In this document: positions 22,284-34,787 of the stretch, one piece after another
Position numbering within the stretch: the first letter of the stretch is position 1
How the letters are laid out: every line of letters begins with the position of its first letter
Assembly: GCA_028274465.1 (NCBI GenBank)
Contig: CM051458.1
Coordinates: forward strand, 58,269,253-58,333,252
Source of the DNA: Plantago ovata
Lineage: Eukaryota; Streptophyta; Magnoliopsida; Lamiales; Plantaginaceae
Direction: 5' to 3'
DNA: 64,000 nt
Position numbers and translations under genes: made by a program
Notes under the pieces: model-generated
Seen by the model: the letters and a program-made list of their open reading frames with translations, nothing else
The model's database searches: none
What the model was told of the DNA's origin: nothing

Positions 22284-24240
22284 CTATCTTTTCCTTCTGA
22301 GGGTACTAGACTTCCCCTTCATGAATCTCCTTCCCGTGCTTTGATCCTGTGAATAAGAGTGAACATAGACGTTAAGACCACTGTAATCAATAGTGTTAGA
22401 AGTATCGGGTGGATCAGGTGGATCAGATATGGCTTGCAACACATGTTGCTTGCCATCACTTCGATAGTGCAAGTCCTTTGGTAGATGTCCATTACGGAGT
22501 GTAGCTTAGTCAAGAATGTTCGTCCTAAGAGTATGACATCCCCCGTTCCTGGTGCTGATGCTGGCATAATTACAAAATCGGTGTAGACAGAAGGTTCACC
22601 AATTTTGACTAATACATTCTTCACAACGCCTTCGGGTTTCACAAGGGATCCATCCGCCAGTTGCACAATAGCCTTATGCATAGTTAGTTCTCCAAGGTTA
22701 CTCTTCTCGAAAACATTCAAAGGGAGCACATTAGAGTAGGATCCTGTGTCTAGTGTAGCTCGGACATCTTCAAGCTCCCCAATCCCGACCTTAACTTCGA
22801 AGCTTTGAGGGAGTGGCTCGGGATCCTCTTGCTCCTCTTCACTCTTGTTAGTACCAAGGTCCTTTTCTTCTTCTTCGGTTTGTGGGGGCAGTTCCCTCTT
22901 GCAACTCTCGCACTTAGCAACCTTCTTGATGGTGATTTCAACAGGTAGATCACCCACTAAGTTAATGGACAATGACTTCTCAGTGTTGCTGGGCAGTTTG
23001 CCTTGCTCCCTACTTGCTCCTCGGTCGATCAACTCTTGCATCTTTTGATGGGCAAGCCTAGTGCTTTCTTCCAACCTATCAAGCCTTGCCCTAGTCTTCT
23101 CAGAGTCTTCTTCATAACGTTTGAGAAAACTTTGTGTGTGATCAACCATCTTCTGCAAGTTCTCCATCAGTTTAGCGGACTTTGACTTCAGTGGCTCTTT
23201 TGGAGTGGGGTTTTCGCAGTGGTCATTACCATAGTTTAGCCTACTACGGTCTTGGTTAGGTCCATAAGTCTGGTTAGCTGGTGCATATCCTTGATTGTTA
23301 CGGTATCCTCTTCTCCAGAATCCACCTCGAGGATTCCTACCGTCTTGTCCGTAGCTAACTTCTTGAGTACCAAACTCCGTAGCCAAGGCTTCTTCTTCGC
23401 CTCCTCGAGCCCAGTTGCCATCATCTATGCCAGCTCCGATCTACACATATGAGCCCCGTGCCCATAGTTCTTGCAAATTCGGCATACTTCGTTCGAAACA
23501 GTTGTTCCGGTGGCGCTCTTGAGGACTTGCTTCAATTCGTTGGTAAAGCACTCGAATTGATCCCCATTCCCCCCGTACATAGGGGCTTCTTGAGTCGGTG
23601 GAGCTTCAGGTCCACGTCTCCTAATCATTGCTCTTGGGTCCTTGAACTGCGAACCCTTAGCAAGCCTTTCGTAAACAACCCAGACGGCTTCTGTGGTTTC
23701 CTCCCAAATATTGCCTCGGCATTGGAAATCCACCACTTGTTGGTTCTCGAAGGTTAGTCCATTGTAGAAGTGTTGGACTAGGTCGGAAAGTTCAAACCCA
23801 TGGTGAGGGCACTTGTTCATGAGATCTTGGAACCTCTCGAACGCGGTGTAGATGGTCTCATCATCGTCCTGCTTGAATCCTGTGATTTGCGCCTTTAGCG
23901 CGGTAGTCAAGGTGTGAGGGAAGTATTTCTCCATGAAAGCTGAAAAAACCTTTTCCCAAGTGTCCAGTGAGCCTGCTGGAAGAGAACTCAACCATGACTT
24001 GGCTCTGTTGCCAAGTCCCATAGAAAAAACCTTCATCCTCAACTCATCCGTTGTTATGTCAGCTCCGGGTCGTGGGAGTTGGTTGACGAAATCATCGATA
24101 TCGTGCAAGTACCCCATCACATCTTCCCTTGATAAGCCATAGAACCTCGGAAGCTGCTGGAATGCGTGGTTCTTGATCTCCAGATCTCGGGTTGCAGACG
24201 AAAGAACGATCGCCGATCCCCTCATACGATCCTTGGTGGG
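22284..24240 (-). pseudogene. gag-protease of element I (main part)
   Basis: It encodes the Retrotrans_gag core (RFYGLSREDVMGYL, KSWLSSLPAGSLDTWEKV), CCHC knuckle CRICKNYGHGAHMC, coiled linker, and retropepsin-like protease (ATLDTGSYSNVLPLNVF, QLADGS, VILLGRTF). The N-terminal part of gag lies beyond element II at 30986-31191. About two breaks besides the insertion. Confidence 0.85.
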
Positions 24241-25496
24241 TGATGAACGGAGATTTGTCAGGTCTCGATTCAGCAAATAATATTTGTATTTAGCCAAAGG
24301 CAATCCACAACTACAACGAAAACCGTAGTGTAGCAGCAAAATGACTCGAGTGTCGTTCTCTCAGGACTATAACTAGCTTTATCTATTTAATAAGAAAATA
24401 TAAAACAGCAGATAAAAAGCGATAGGGGGATTTCAAGCAGATAATGGAGGTTGGTGATAGTATGGTCCTTCTTAACATAATGGGTCGATAATCATGCATA
24501 AATTCCTTGGTCTTGCATAGAGATCTTTGAATGAATCTTGGGTCCTGTTGTAAGTATTGTGCACTACGAAGATAGTATGGGTCTGACCTGTCAACAACTA
24601 ACGTCCTATTGTGTTTCGTAATCATTCAACACTACGAAGATAATTAAGTCTGATTGGCCGACAAGTGTCCTAGTGTGCATAATGATCAAAACAACATACG
24701 AGAATTTTGGTGTTCAACTCATCAACGAAATAAAGCAATGACACGGAGTATAATGCGCGATATAGCCATTAGCATGATTATCTTCCCTCGCTAAGAATTC
24801 ACATACTACCACCAACGATAAATTTAGCTACTCATAATGTGCATGCAATCAATAGCAATCATAGAAGAAAACATATTGAAAGAATATATAAAATAAGTAG
24901 ATAAAAGTTGTAAGATACAAAGTTACCGAAGGTTGTCAATCTCCGGATGATTGTAATCCTACGCGCTCCAATCTGCTATGAAAAAGTATCCCCTAAGCTA
25001 TGGAACTCCCAGGACAGGCCCCGGGAAGTTCCTACCTAAAACTATAGAGAGAGGTGAGAAAGTAGGCTTGGAAAGATATGATTTCGGAGAGAAAACTCGC
25101 AACTATATATAGGCCCGGAATTCCTCTGGGGCGGTTCGCCCCCCAGTGTAAACGTGAGATTTTCGCGTTTTCGACGCGGTTTTGGATTTCTTCACCTTTT
25201 CGGACTCGGTTTATGACTTCTAGTAGCCTTCTAACCTCCAGATTCGGCCCCTAGACTCCAAATCCTATCCGGAAACCTTTAGATACTCCAAATATGCTTC
25301 TGGAACACCAATTCCTTGTAGACTTCAATATAATTGCCCGTAAATCTCCGAATTTCAACCAAAACCTGTAAATAAAATCTAAAGGGAAACGTGACACTAT
25401 TCTAATAAAATGTACTAAATATAGCTAAATTAACATAGAGGATAGCTAAATTAGGTGAAAAAGACTCGAATGAAAGTGTAAAATACACATTCATCA
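24241..25496 (-). repeat. 3' LTR of element II (LTR B)
   Basis: 1256 bp, TGATGAATG...CGTTCATCA in sense. It has one GC palindrome near 25130 and TATATATAG about 20 bp away on its downstream side in sense. It pairs with LTR C. Confidence 0.9.
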
Positions 25497-27065
25497 AACT
25501 CCCCAAACCGAACCTTTGCTTGTCCTCAAGCAACTAAGCTAGACTCTAATACAAAAAACATGCAAGACACAAAAATGGAGTTTCATGCCAAATAAAATGA
25601 TCTAAATTACTGAATCTATCAAATAACATATGAACAAAAACCATATAAATCAAAGCATGAATATAGGTTGAAGAATACCTCGATTGACTTATACACATCC
25701 ACATAAGCACTTATGTCAAGACAAGATAGTCTCTCGTAACATTCTCTACCTGGACCTAGTCAGTGACGACGTAATGATGCATGCTAAGATACGAATGGTC
25801 GCCCCGTGCCTATGAAACTGAGGACTTACTGCTGTTCCACCATGTTAAGACTTTTCCTCAAAAGAGGTCGAACCAGTACTGGCTCTCATCAAACGAAGGA
25901 GGGTTCCCTATAAAAGATAACACTCCCCTATTCTACCCATCTCTCAAGTAAAGTCTTAAGCTATTCACCACTTCCGGAATGGCAGGACGAGGGTGGTCTA
26001 GAACAGATGACACTTAAGACAAAAAAGATAAAAAATAGAAAAACACAATTACGAACAATACGAAAAATGGAAAAGACTCAAACTTTGCTAAACTGCTATT
26101 TGGCTTTATTTTTTGGACCCTTCTTTGCTTTTTTGGGGTCTTCTCTTTTTTTCTTTTTTTTTCTTTCCAGATTCCTTTTTTCTTTTTTTTTTCTTCTGGA
26201 ATTTTTTCTCTTTTTTTTTTTCGATTTTTTTCTAGCCAGCAGTAGCATAACAAAAAGAGAAACAAAATGACTCACACGACTTCCCCAAACCTATTCGAAA
26301 GAATAGGTTGGAGTACAAAATTACGGAAAAGGAAAAAAAAAAAAACTCACGTTACGAAAAATGAAAAACAGAAACAAGTCTAATGATGGTGTAACCCCCT
26401 CCCCAAACCTATTAGGAAGAATAGGTTATAAACAAAGGATCACACAACCTCACACTACCTCCTTCCTAGGCATTTAGCAATCTCAAAGCATGGTGAAGAC
26501 TTGTTGCCTCTTAGGTACATAATTACTCGGGAAAACAACCATAAGACCCTAACATGCATCATCCTATTATAAAGGCCTTCGTGAACCGCAGTAGAGAAAA
26601 CACCACTAAGTGATGTCGAGACTACCTAGCTCAACTAAGTGCAATACATAAATGTGACAAGCCAAGCGAGAAAAACCTCAAAACAAATTCATAGAGATGA
26701 AGCATACGATTAATGGCATACCTAGTTGATCTACCCAATAAAAAAGTTCAAAAAGTTCGGCAATAAACTCCATATAAAACATGCAAAAACTATCATAGGA
26801 TGAATGCAACCTAAAAAATCTAAGAAAGCAGTAAACGTGCAAATGCAAACAAAGAACAAGATACTAATCGACACAATACCAAACAAAACTTAACATCATG
26901 GTTCACATCCCATCCCCCTTACGATTCTTAAGCTAGCCCCCTAGCAAAAGAGAATGAGTAATAAGAAGTGATACTAGATGTTACCGAAGGGTTTGGCCTC
27001 GGTCGGCTGAGAGTGGACAAGTGGAAGGACTAGTCATCGAGATGGTAGTCCCCATAAAAGTCACT
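25497..27065 (-). other. 3' non-coding block of element II
   Basis: It holds the polypurine tract next to the LTR, the pyrimidine tract on + (about 26095-26235), the paired AACCTATTC hairpins (about 26285-26311 and 26406-26428) and AT-rich sequence up to the ORF2 stop. No gene is supported. Confidence 0.7.
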
Positions 27066-28334
27066 CTACATGTCATTCATGAGCTCATTGGACTGTCGTA
27101 GAGCTTCCTGCTGTTGCTGGATCAGCTGTTGCTGCTCCCACATGTGCTGCCTATCCTCTCGACGGTGCTCCTCGAATATCTCCCAATCGCGGTTGTGCTG
27201 GACAATGTGCCTGTCGATGTCCTGTCGCATGGCCGCGTTGTTGGCATCAATCTTGTCGAAACGGCTGTCGAGGTAGGTACGGAATTCGGAGAAGTCAAAT
27301 CCTCCAGACCCCTGTGGTGCTCCAGCTGGTGCATGCGGTGCATGATGGACAAATGGAATATCTGGAATCGGGGCTTCACCAACATCGCCCTCCATATCAT
27401 CCTCATGATCGGAATCATTTGGCTGGACTGGCCCTCCTACATCAGCAGCAGCTGCAGTGGGGTTCCTCAACTGATACCTGTTGAGCTGTACCTCAATGGT
27501 CGAGGGTGAAAGGGCAGCGACCTCGCAATCCCCCTCATCAATATCGTCTACCCCATGATATTTGCAGTAAGCTGTGATGAAGCTCGGAAAGATGAAAGGC
27601 TTCCTCTTCTTCTCCCAGTGGCGCTCATACTCCTCATACATAATGTGCCCTATGTCGACCTGATGTCCGTCAATGAGGCAGTAGAGGAGCTCGGCGTAGT
27701 ATGGCTGAATCCAAGTGTCATTCTTCCTTGGGATCAAGTCGGAGATGCAAAATTTCATCATCACCTTAGCTTCAATGCTAAGGTCGCCATAACCGATCCG
27801 TCCAGGTGCTCCCCCAACTCCCGGATATCTGTACCCCCTGTTGCAGATCACTTCGGTGACGTCTCTTCCTATCCCCCTAGCGGTCCTCGAATATAAGTAG
27901 GCGTGTGCGCTCTCTGTGAATTCAAAGTTCCCGAAGTGGATGAAGGAAGAAATATGCTCTGGGCTCCACGGTATAATTAGGCCTCGGACTAACACCCCAT
28001 TCTTCTCGTCCAAATCCGTATAACCGGTGTAGAAATCTCGAAGGAGGCTCTCGTCGTAGCCTTTGAACCTGTCGGAACTGTACCATGCCCATTTCCTCTA
28101 TGACCCCAAACTTGAAAGTGTCCTATACCCCGCTCTATTCGCTGCAGACTCAGGAATGTCAATCCTCCTATCGGGAATGATAGACCTTCCTCCGTCGGCC
28201 ATCTCCTCCTCTAACCGTTGTCGCACCCCTATCGCAGCGGCAGACAACTCGTACAAATCGTGAGATGGTTGGGAGCTTGATGCCACTCCCTTCCCCTTTT
28301 TGCTAGAGCCGGCTCTCCTTGTCTTTGGTGCCAT
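27066..28334 (-). pseudogene. ORF2 of element II (putative plant transposon protein domain)
   Basis: The start at 28334 is six bases from the candidate splice acceptor and gives MAPKTRRAGSSKKGKG, a basic N-terminus. The domain shows VLVRGLIIPWSPEHISSFI, SDLIPRKNDTWIQPYYAELL and PFIFPSFITAYCKYHGV, aligning by eye with ORF2 of element III. The C-terminal third is acidic and then a Gln/Arg-rich coiled coil (EEHRREDRQHMWEQQQLIQQ). No signal peptide or membrane segment is seen. About one break. Confidence 0.65.
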
Positions 28335-28339
28335 GATTC

Positions 28340-28863
28340 CTACAAACAACAATTAGTATCTTGTACGATGCAAAACAGACCTATGCTTATGTAAACAAAT
28401 GAGCGAACAAACGAGTAAAAATTTCAAAAATCGAACTCCTCAAGAACCCAAAGCCTAGTCTAGCTAATTCATTACGTAACATATCAATGTACCTACTACA
28501 ATTACATATCACATTATGCTTTTGCTAACAACATATGCCTTCAATCACAAGGTTCAAACCATATCATAAAAATCAATTTCTAGCATAAATCCTCAATCTC
28601 AACCATCATGCATTCTATCAACTTCATGTCATTAAATACATGTTTAAACAAGGAATGGAAGCAAGAGAGACAATTCCTAACAAGACATATTTCATCCAAT
28701 TAGCAAAATCTCAAATCATCAAACCAAGCCTAATTGAACATGTAATTGACAATGAATAATGAATCTAAACACATAAATCATCAACCCATACATTATACAA
28801 GTCTAATTGAAGCATAAATCAAAAAATCCCAAATTGCAAAAATTAGGGTTCATGTGATAATAC
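28340..28863 (-). other. Candidate leader intron before ORF2 (element II)
   Basis: On the minus strand GAG|GTATTATC at 28863 and TTGTTTGTAG|GAATC at 28340 bound a 524-nt AT-rich segment. ATGAACCCTAA follows the donor closely. The boundary words and length agree with the two other copies. Confidence 0.55.
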
Positions 28864-29117
28864 CTCAAATCCGGAAATTGAATGAGCTAGGAAGAAATTT
28901 GTTCGGAGAGAATGATAGAGCACGTTACGGGCTTCGAATGAAGCTAAAGAACACACAAAATGATGGAGAGATGAAGAAGTTATGAAGATTTGAAGATATT
29001 TTGAATATGGAGGAAATTTTGGAGTTTGAAGGATGAAAATGGAGAAAAATGGGGGTTTGGGGAAGAAACCCCCGATTTTGGTCTCTGGAGGTGTGGGGCG
29101 GTTCGCCCCACACCTGG
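28864..29117 (-). promoter_or_regulatory. Palindrome and pyrimidine-rich leader upstream of ORF2, element II
   Basis: A GTGGGGCG-AAC-CGCCCCAC dyad at 29092-29113 is followed on the minus strand by about 230 nt rich in CTTC/TCTC, ending at the candidate donor. The order palindrome then leader is the same as in the LTR promoter. It may be an internal promoter for ORF2; this is inference. Confidence 0.4.
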
Positions 29118-29562
29118 GAAGTATGACTTGGCTCTGTCGCCAAGTCCCATAGCAAAAACCTTCATCCTCAACTCATCCGTTGTTATGTCAGCTCCGGGTC
29201 GTGGGAGTTGGTTGACGAAATCATCGATATCGTTCAAATACCCCATCACATCTTCCCTTGATAAGCCATAGAACCTCGGAAGTTGTTGGAATGCGTGGTT
29301 CTTGATTTCCAGATCTCGGGTTGCAGGCGAAAGAACAATCGCCGGTCCCCTCATACGATCCTTGGTGGGTTGTACCCATGCCTTCAGTGGTCTAGCTTCC
29401 GTCGATTTCGTTGAATAGACTAATTAGAGATTCAGAGAAATCGGTTTCCTCTATTTCCTCTAGTGCGCGCCTTTCAAGTAGTCGCCTTCTCTGGTGGTAG
29501 ACTCTATCGATCTCAGCAATTGAATTAGCAAGCGGTGTTCCTGCAGAACGTGTATGCGGCAT
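29118..29562 (-). pseudogene. gag remnant of element II
   Basis: It covers the gag N-terminus (MPHTRSAG-type start at 29562) to the LRMKVFAMGLGDRAKS motif. The rest of gag and protease is absent from this copy. The remnant is broken. Confidence 0.75.
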
Positions 29563-29705
29563 ACACTATCTGTGACAGACTAGAAGAGGTGTTTAGAAAC
29601 AAATAGGAAAAAGCAGAGAGAGGTCAAAAAGGAAAACTAAAACTAAAAGAAATAGGAATCTAAAGCTGTAAATAAAAACAAATTAAACAGAAAAAAGGAG
29701 TATAG

Positions 29706-29723
29706 TCCCCGGTAACGGCGCCA
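29706..29723 (-). promoter_or_regulatory. Primer-binding site, tRNA-Asp, element II
   Basis: 17 of 18 bases match the complement of the plant tRNA-Asp(GUC) 3' end. It lies 3 nt inside LTR C. Confidence 0.85.
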
Positions 29724-29726
29724 ATT

Positions 29727-30985
29727 TGATGAACGAAGATTTGTCAGGTCTCGATTCAGCAAATAATATTTGTATTTAGCCAAAGGCAATCCACAACTAC
29801 AACGAAAACCGTAGTGTAGCAGCAGAATGACTCGAGTGTCATTCTCTCAGGACTATAACTAGCTTTATCTATTTAATAAGAAAATATAAAACAGCAGATA
29901 AAAAGCGATAGGGGTTTTTCAAGCAGATAATGGAGGTTGGTGATAGTATGGTCCTTCTTAACATAATGGGTCGATAATCATGCATAAATTCCTCGGTGTT
30001 GCATAGAGATCTTTGAATGAATCTTGGGTCCTGTTGTAAGTATTGTGCACTACGAAGATAGTATGGGTCTGACCTGTTAACAACTAACGTCCTATTGTGT
30101 TCCGTAATCATTCAACACTACGAAGATAATTAAGTCTGATTGGCCGACAAGTGTCCTAGTGTGCATAATGATCAAAACAACATACGAGAATTTTGGTGTT
30201 CAACTCATCAACGAAATAAAGCAATGACACGGAGTATAATGCGCGATATAGCCATTAGCATGATTATCTTCCCTCGCTAAGAATTCACATACTACCACCA
30301 ACGATAAATTTATCTACTCATAATGTGCATGCAATCAATAGCAATCATAGAAGAAAACATATTGAAAGAATATATAAAATAAGTAGATAAAAGTTGTAAG
30401 ATACAAAGTTACCGAAGGTTGTCAATCTCCGGATGATTGTGATCCTACGCGCTCCAATCTGCTATGAAAAAGTATCCCCTAAGCTATGGAACTCCCAGGA
30501 CAGGCCCCGGGAAGTTCCTACCTAAAACTATAGAGAGAGGTGAGAAAGTAGGCTTGGAAAGATATGATTTTCGGAGAGAAAACTCGCAACTATATATAGG
30601 CCCGGAATTCCTCTGGGGCGGTTCTCCCCCCAGTGTAAACGCGAGATTTTCGCATTTTCGATGTGGTTTTGGATTTCTTCACCTTTTCGGACTCGGTTTA
30701 TGACTTCTAGTAGCCTTCTAACCTCCAGATTCGGCCTCTAGACTCCAAATCCTATCCGGAAACGTTCAGATACTCCAAATATGCTTCTGGAACACCAATT
30801 CCTTGTAGACTTCAATATAATTGCCCGTAAATCTCCGAATTTCAACCAAAACCTGTAAAATAAAATCTAAAGGGAAACGTGACACTATTCTAATAAAATG
30901 TACTAAAATATAGCTAAATTAACATAGAGGATAGCTAAATTAGGTGAAAAAGACTCGAATGAAAGTGTAAAATACACATTCATCA
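29727..30985 (-). repeat. 5' LTR of element II (LTR C)
   Basis: 1259 bp with the same ends and internal layout as LTR B. It is followed by the GTGGG duplication and the continuing gag of element I. Confidence 0.9.
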
Positions 30986-31191
30986 GTGGGTTGTACCCAT
31001 GCCTTCATTGGTCTAGCTTCTGCCATTCCGTCGATTTCCTTGAAGAGACTAAGTAGAGATTCAGAGAAATCGGTTTCCTCTATTTCCTCTAGTGCGCGCC
31101 TTTCAAGTAGTCGCCTTCTTTGGTGGAAGACTCTGTCGATCTCAGCAATTGAATCAGCAAGCGGTGTACCTGCAGAACGTGTATGCGGCAT
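30986..31191 (-). pseudogene. gag N-terminus of element I
   Basis: It encodes MPHTRSAGTPLADSIAEID to the KAWVQPT motif, the N-terminal arm of the alpha gag. It sits on the far side of the element II insertion, next to the 5' leader and primer site of element I (leader about 31192-31338). Confidence 0.85.
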
Positions 31192-31338
31192 ACACTATCT
31201 GTAACAGACTAGGAAAGGTGATTAGAAACAAACTAGGAAAGCAGTATTAGAGAGAGATTAAAAAGGAAAACTAAAAGTAATAGAATTAGGAATCTAAACC
31301 TGTAAATATAAACAAATTAAATAGAAAAAGGAGTATAG

Positions 31339-31356
31339 TCCCCGGCAACGGCGCCA
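31339..31356 (-). promoter_or_regulatory. Primer-binding site, tRNA-Asp, element I
   Basis: In sense TGGCGCCGTTGCCGGGGA, a full 18-nt match to the plant tRNA-Asp(GUC) 3' end, 3 nt from LTR D. Confidence 0.9.
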
Positions 31357-31359
31357 ATT

Positions 31360-32619
31360 TGATGAACGTTGTCAAGGTCAATCAAATAAATTTGTATTTA
31401 GCCAAAGGCAATCCACAACTACAACGAAAACCGTAGTGTAGTAGTAGAATGACTCGAGTGTCGTTCTCTCAGGACTATACTAGCTTTATCAAATCTAATT
31501 TAGAATATAAAATAGCAAACAGATAGCAGAGGGATTTCTAGCAGATAATGGAGATTGGTGATAGTATGGTCCTTCTTAGCATAATGGGTCGATAATCATG
31601 CATAAATTCCTCGGTCTTGCATAGAGATCTTTGAATCAATCTAGTGTCCTGTTGCAAGTATTAAGCACTACGAAGATAATCTGGTCTGACTAGTCAATCA
31701 CGGTTGTCCTAATGTGTTCCGTAATTATTCAACACTACGAAGATAATTGGTCTGATGGTCGACTAGTGTCCAATTGTGCATAATGATCAATACAACATAC
31801 GAGAATTTTGGTTACAACTGATCAACGAAATAAAGCAATGACACGGAGTATAATGCGCGATATAGCCATTAGCATGATTATCTTCCCTCGCTAAGAATTC
31901 ACATACTACCACCAATGATAAGTTTAGCTACTCATAATAGGCATGCAATCAACAGATATCATAGAAGAAAACATGTTGAAAGAATATAAAATAAGTAGAA
32001 TAAAACTTGTAAGATACAAAGTTACCGAAGGTTGTCAATCTCCGGATGATTGCGGTCCTACGAACTCCAAACTGCTATGAAAAAGTATCCCCTAAGCTAC
32101 GGAACTCCCAGGACAGGCCCCGGGAAGTTCCTACCTAAAACTATAGAGAGAGGTGAGAAAATAGGTCTGGAAAGATATGATTTTCGTAGAGAAAACTGAG
32201 CTCTATATATAGGCCCCGAAATAAATCTGGGGCGGTTCGCCCCATCCTGCGGCGGTTCGCCCCACGTTATTTTCGCGGAATTCCGCGTTTTTCGACGCGG
32301 ATTTGGATGTCTTCACCTTTTCGGACTCGGTTTCAGACTTCTAGTGGCCTTCTAACCTCCAGATTCGACCCCTAGACTCCAAATCCTATCCGGAAACCTT
32401 CAGATACTCCAAATAGGCTTCTGGAACACCAATTCCTTGTCAGCTTCAATATAATTTCCCGGAAATCCCCGAATTTCAACCAAAACTTGTAAAATAAAAT
32501 CTAAAGGGAAACGTGACACTATTCTAATAAAATGTACTAAAATATAGCTAAATTAACATAGAGGATAGCTAAAATAGGTGAAAAAGACTCGAATGAAAGT
32601 GTAAAATACACATTCATCA
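31360..32619 (-). repeat. 5' LTR of element I (LTR D)
   Basis: 1260 bp, the partner of LTR A. GC palindromes are near 32229-32265. The ACCTC target duplication follows at 32620-32624, then SIRE-A pol resumes. Confidence 0.9.
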
Positions 32620-32624
32620 ACCTC

Positions 32625-34424
32625 AATCCAGCAATGCTGAACAAGCAGTTGCTGACAAACAAATCTCAGCAGAGACACAAATTCCCAGTAGTACTGAACA
32701 AGTACATACTGAAGAGTCACATGCTGATAAGCAAACATATCCTGATCCAACAAACAGGAAACCTGTTAAATGGATTAGAGATCATCCCTCTACGGATATG
32801 ATTGGTGATATTAATAAACGCCAAGTGACTAGATCCAAAGCTACTCACGGACTTGCTGAAGAAGCAACTGTCGTAGAAGTAGAATCATTGTTCTCTTGCT
32901 TTGTGTCAGAAATTGAACCTAAAACCATAGAAGAAGCTTTGAAGCATTCTGAATGGATAAAGGCAATGCAAGAAGAATTGGATCAATTTGAAAGGAGCAA
33001 AGTCTGGAAACTTGTGCCACTTGTTGAAGATAAGAAAGCTATTGGTACAAAGTGGGTGTTCAGAAACAAGCTGAGCGAGTCTGGTGAAGTAACAAGAAAT
33101 AAAGCACGCTTAGTTGCTCAAGGTTACCTGTCAGACTGAAGGATTGGACTATGATGAGTCTTACGCTCCGGTTGCAAGATTGGATGCAATTAGGCTTTTC
33201 TTAGCCTTTGCTGCTCACAATGACTTCATTGTTTACCAAATGGATATTAAAAGTGCATTCTTAAATGGTGAACTTGCTGAAGAAGTCTACCTAGAACAAC
33301 CCCCTGGCTTTGAACTTCCCTCAGAAACCAAGATGGTATATAAGCTTCAGAAAGCTGTATATGGTCTAAAGCAAGCACCAAGAGCATGGTATGATACATT
33401 GGCTAAGTTCTTGCTGGGAAATGGTTTCAAGAAAGGTGAAGTTGACAAAACATTATTTACCATGAACCATGATGGTAAAATAATCTTAGTTCAAATTTAT
33501 GTGGATGACATAATTTTTGGATCTAAGGACAAGCAACTTTGTGATGATTTTGCCAAACTCATGACAAATAAGTTTGAAATGAGTATGATGGGAAAATTGA
33601 ATTATTTCCTAGGATTGCAAGTCAAGCAACTCAAAGATGGAATATTCATAAATCAAGCAAAGTATGCGAAAGAAATGCTCATAAAGTTTAGGATCAAAGA
33701 GGATGAAAAACCTGAAAAGATCCCTATGAGTGTTGGTACCAAATTGGGCTATACTAAAGAGGACAAATGTGTTGAAGAACACAAGTATAGGAAGCTCATT
33801 GGTTCCTTGTTTTATCTAACAGCAAGTACACCTGACATTCAGTATGCTGTTTGTGTGTGTGCAAGATTCCAATCTGATCCAAGAGAATCACACTACAAAA
33901 AGGCAATCAAGATACTGAAATATGTTAAAGGTACAATCAATGTTGGATTATGGTATCCTAAAGATTCTGGTGCTGATCATGGTGGATCAACTCTTGATAG
34001 AAAAAGTACCTCTGGAACTTGTCAGTTTTTGGGTACTAGATTAATATCATGGTTCAGCAAGAAGCAAACTTGTGTCGCCAATTCATCTACTGAATCTGAA
34101 TACATTGCAGCTGGTTGTTGCACAGCTCAAATCCTATGGATTCAGCAACAATTAAGAGATTATGGTATTTCTGCAAAGAAAACACCAATCTTTTGTGATA
34201 ATACAAGTGCTATTGCAATTACGCAAAATCCTAAGTTTCACTCTAGGACCAAGCACATTGATATTAGACATCATTTCATTAGAGATCATGTGGAAAAAGG
34301 TGATATTGAGGTTGTGAAAGTAGGAACTGAAGATCAGCTTGCTGACATCTTTACCAAGCCCCTACCGGATAATAGGTTCGCAATGCTAAGGTATAACCTT
34401 GGATTGATTGAACTACCTCAATAA
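32625..34424 (+). pseudogene. SIRE-A pol, 3' part: reverse transcriptase and RNase H
   Basis: It shows Copia RT motifs ([56 protein letters not shown] near 33498) and RNase H motifs ([37 protein letters not shown]). It ends at ELPQ with a stop at 34424, the natural end of Sirevirus pol. One or two breaks. Confidence 0.9.
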
Positions 34425-34444
34425 AGAATATACTTGGCGGAGTG

Positions 34445-34787
34445 CTAAACAGGTATTCAGTAAGCCAAAGTATTCCTATTTTACTGATTTCTTCTAAGAA
34501 ATGATAAGTCACTACATGATTGCTGAAACAGGCATTCAGCAAGTAATTCCTTCAAAACGGATATTTGTTAGGAAACTTGACCACTTGCTGAGACAGGCAC
34601 TCAGTAAGAGAAAGAACTTATGGATTGCTGAGACGGGTACTCAGACAATCAAAAGATACTGAAACAGGTATTCAAGTATCAAAGGAATTTTCTGAGACGG
34701 GAACTCAGAAAAAGAGCAAAGCTCATCTCTCAGATTTTACCAAAGGATGTCTCAAGTACAAAAGAATTTACTGATACGGGAAATCAG
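34445..34787 (+). repeat. Series of 17-bp near-palindromes after SIRE-A pol
   Basis: The motif CTGARACRGGNAYTCAG recurs at 34523-34539, 34588-34604, 34628-34644, 34659-34675, 34692-34708 and 34771-34787, with a weaker copy at 34445-34460. The arms CTGA/TCAG form a dyad. SIRE-B has the same series, reversed, at about 45120-45480. Sireviruses are known for clustered short palindromic motifs in non-coding parts. Confidence 0.75.

Larger units (their letters stand above)
24241..30985 (-). mobile_element. Gypsy element II (family alpha, with ORF2), inserted in gag of element I
   Basis: It has 3' LTR 24241-25496, 3' non-coding block, ORF2, candidate leader intron, a gag remnant, primer site 29706-29723 and 5' LTR 29727-30985. 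The target duplication GTGGG is at 24236-24240 and 30986-30990. The LTRs differ by about 18 substitutions and three single-base length differences by eye (about 1.4 %). Most of gag-protease is absent, so this copy could not supply capsid. It is the innermost element of the nest. Confidence 0.9.
19616..32619 (-). mobile_element. Gypsy element I (family alpha), inserted in SIRE-A pol
   Basis: A minus-strand element with 3' LTR 19616-20875, gag-protease 22284-24240 continued at 30986-31191, primer site 31339-31356 and 5' LTR 31360-32619. It is flanked by ACCTC on both sides and contains element II as a further insertion. It has no ORF2 block: the 3' non-coding block follows protease directly. 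About 20 substitutions between its 1.26 kb LTRs by eye (about 1.6 %), slightly more than element II nested in it. Gag-protease has about two breaks besides the insertion. Confidence 0.9.

Noticed and set aside
22750-23452. Open frames on the strand opposite gag-protease, such as 22845-23048 and 23252-23452
   Set aside because: They are antisense shadows of the conserved gag-protease frame and recur only because that frame is conserved.
27070-27896. Plus-strand Cys/Ser-rich ORFs opposite ORF2
   Set aside because: They are complements of the Gln/Arg-rich and acidic coding of ORF2 on the minus strand.
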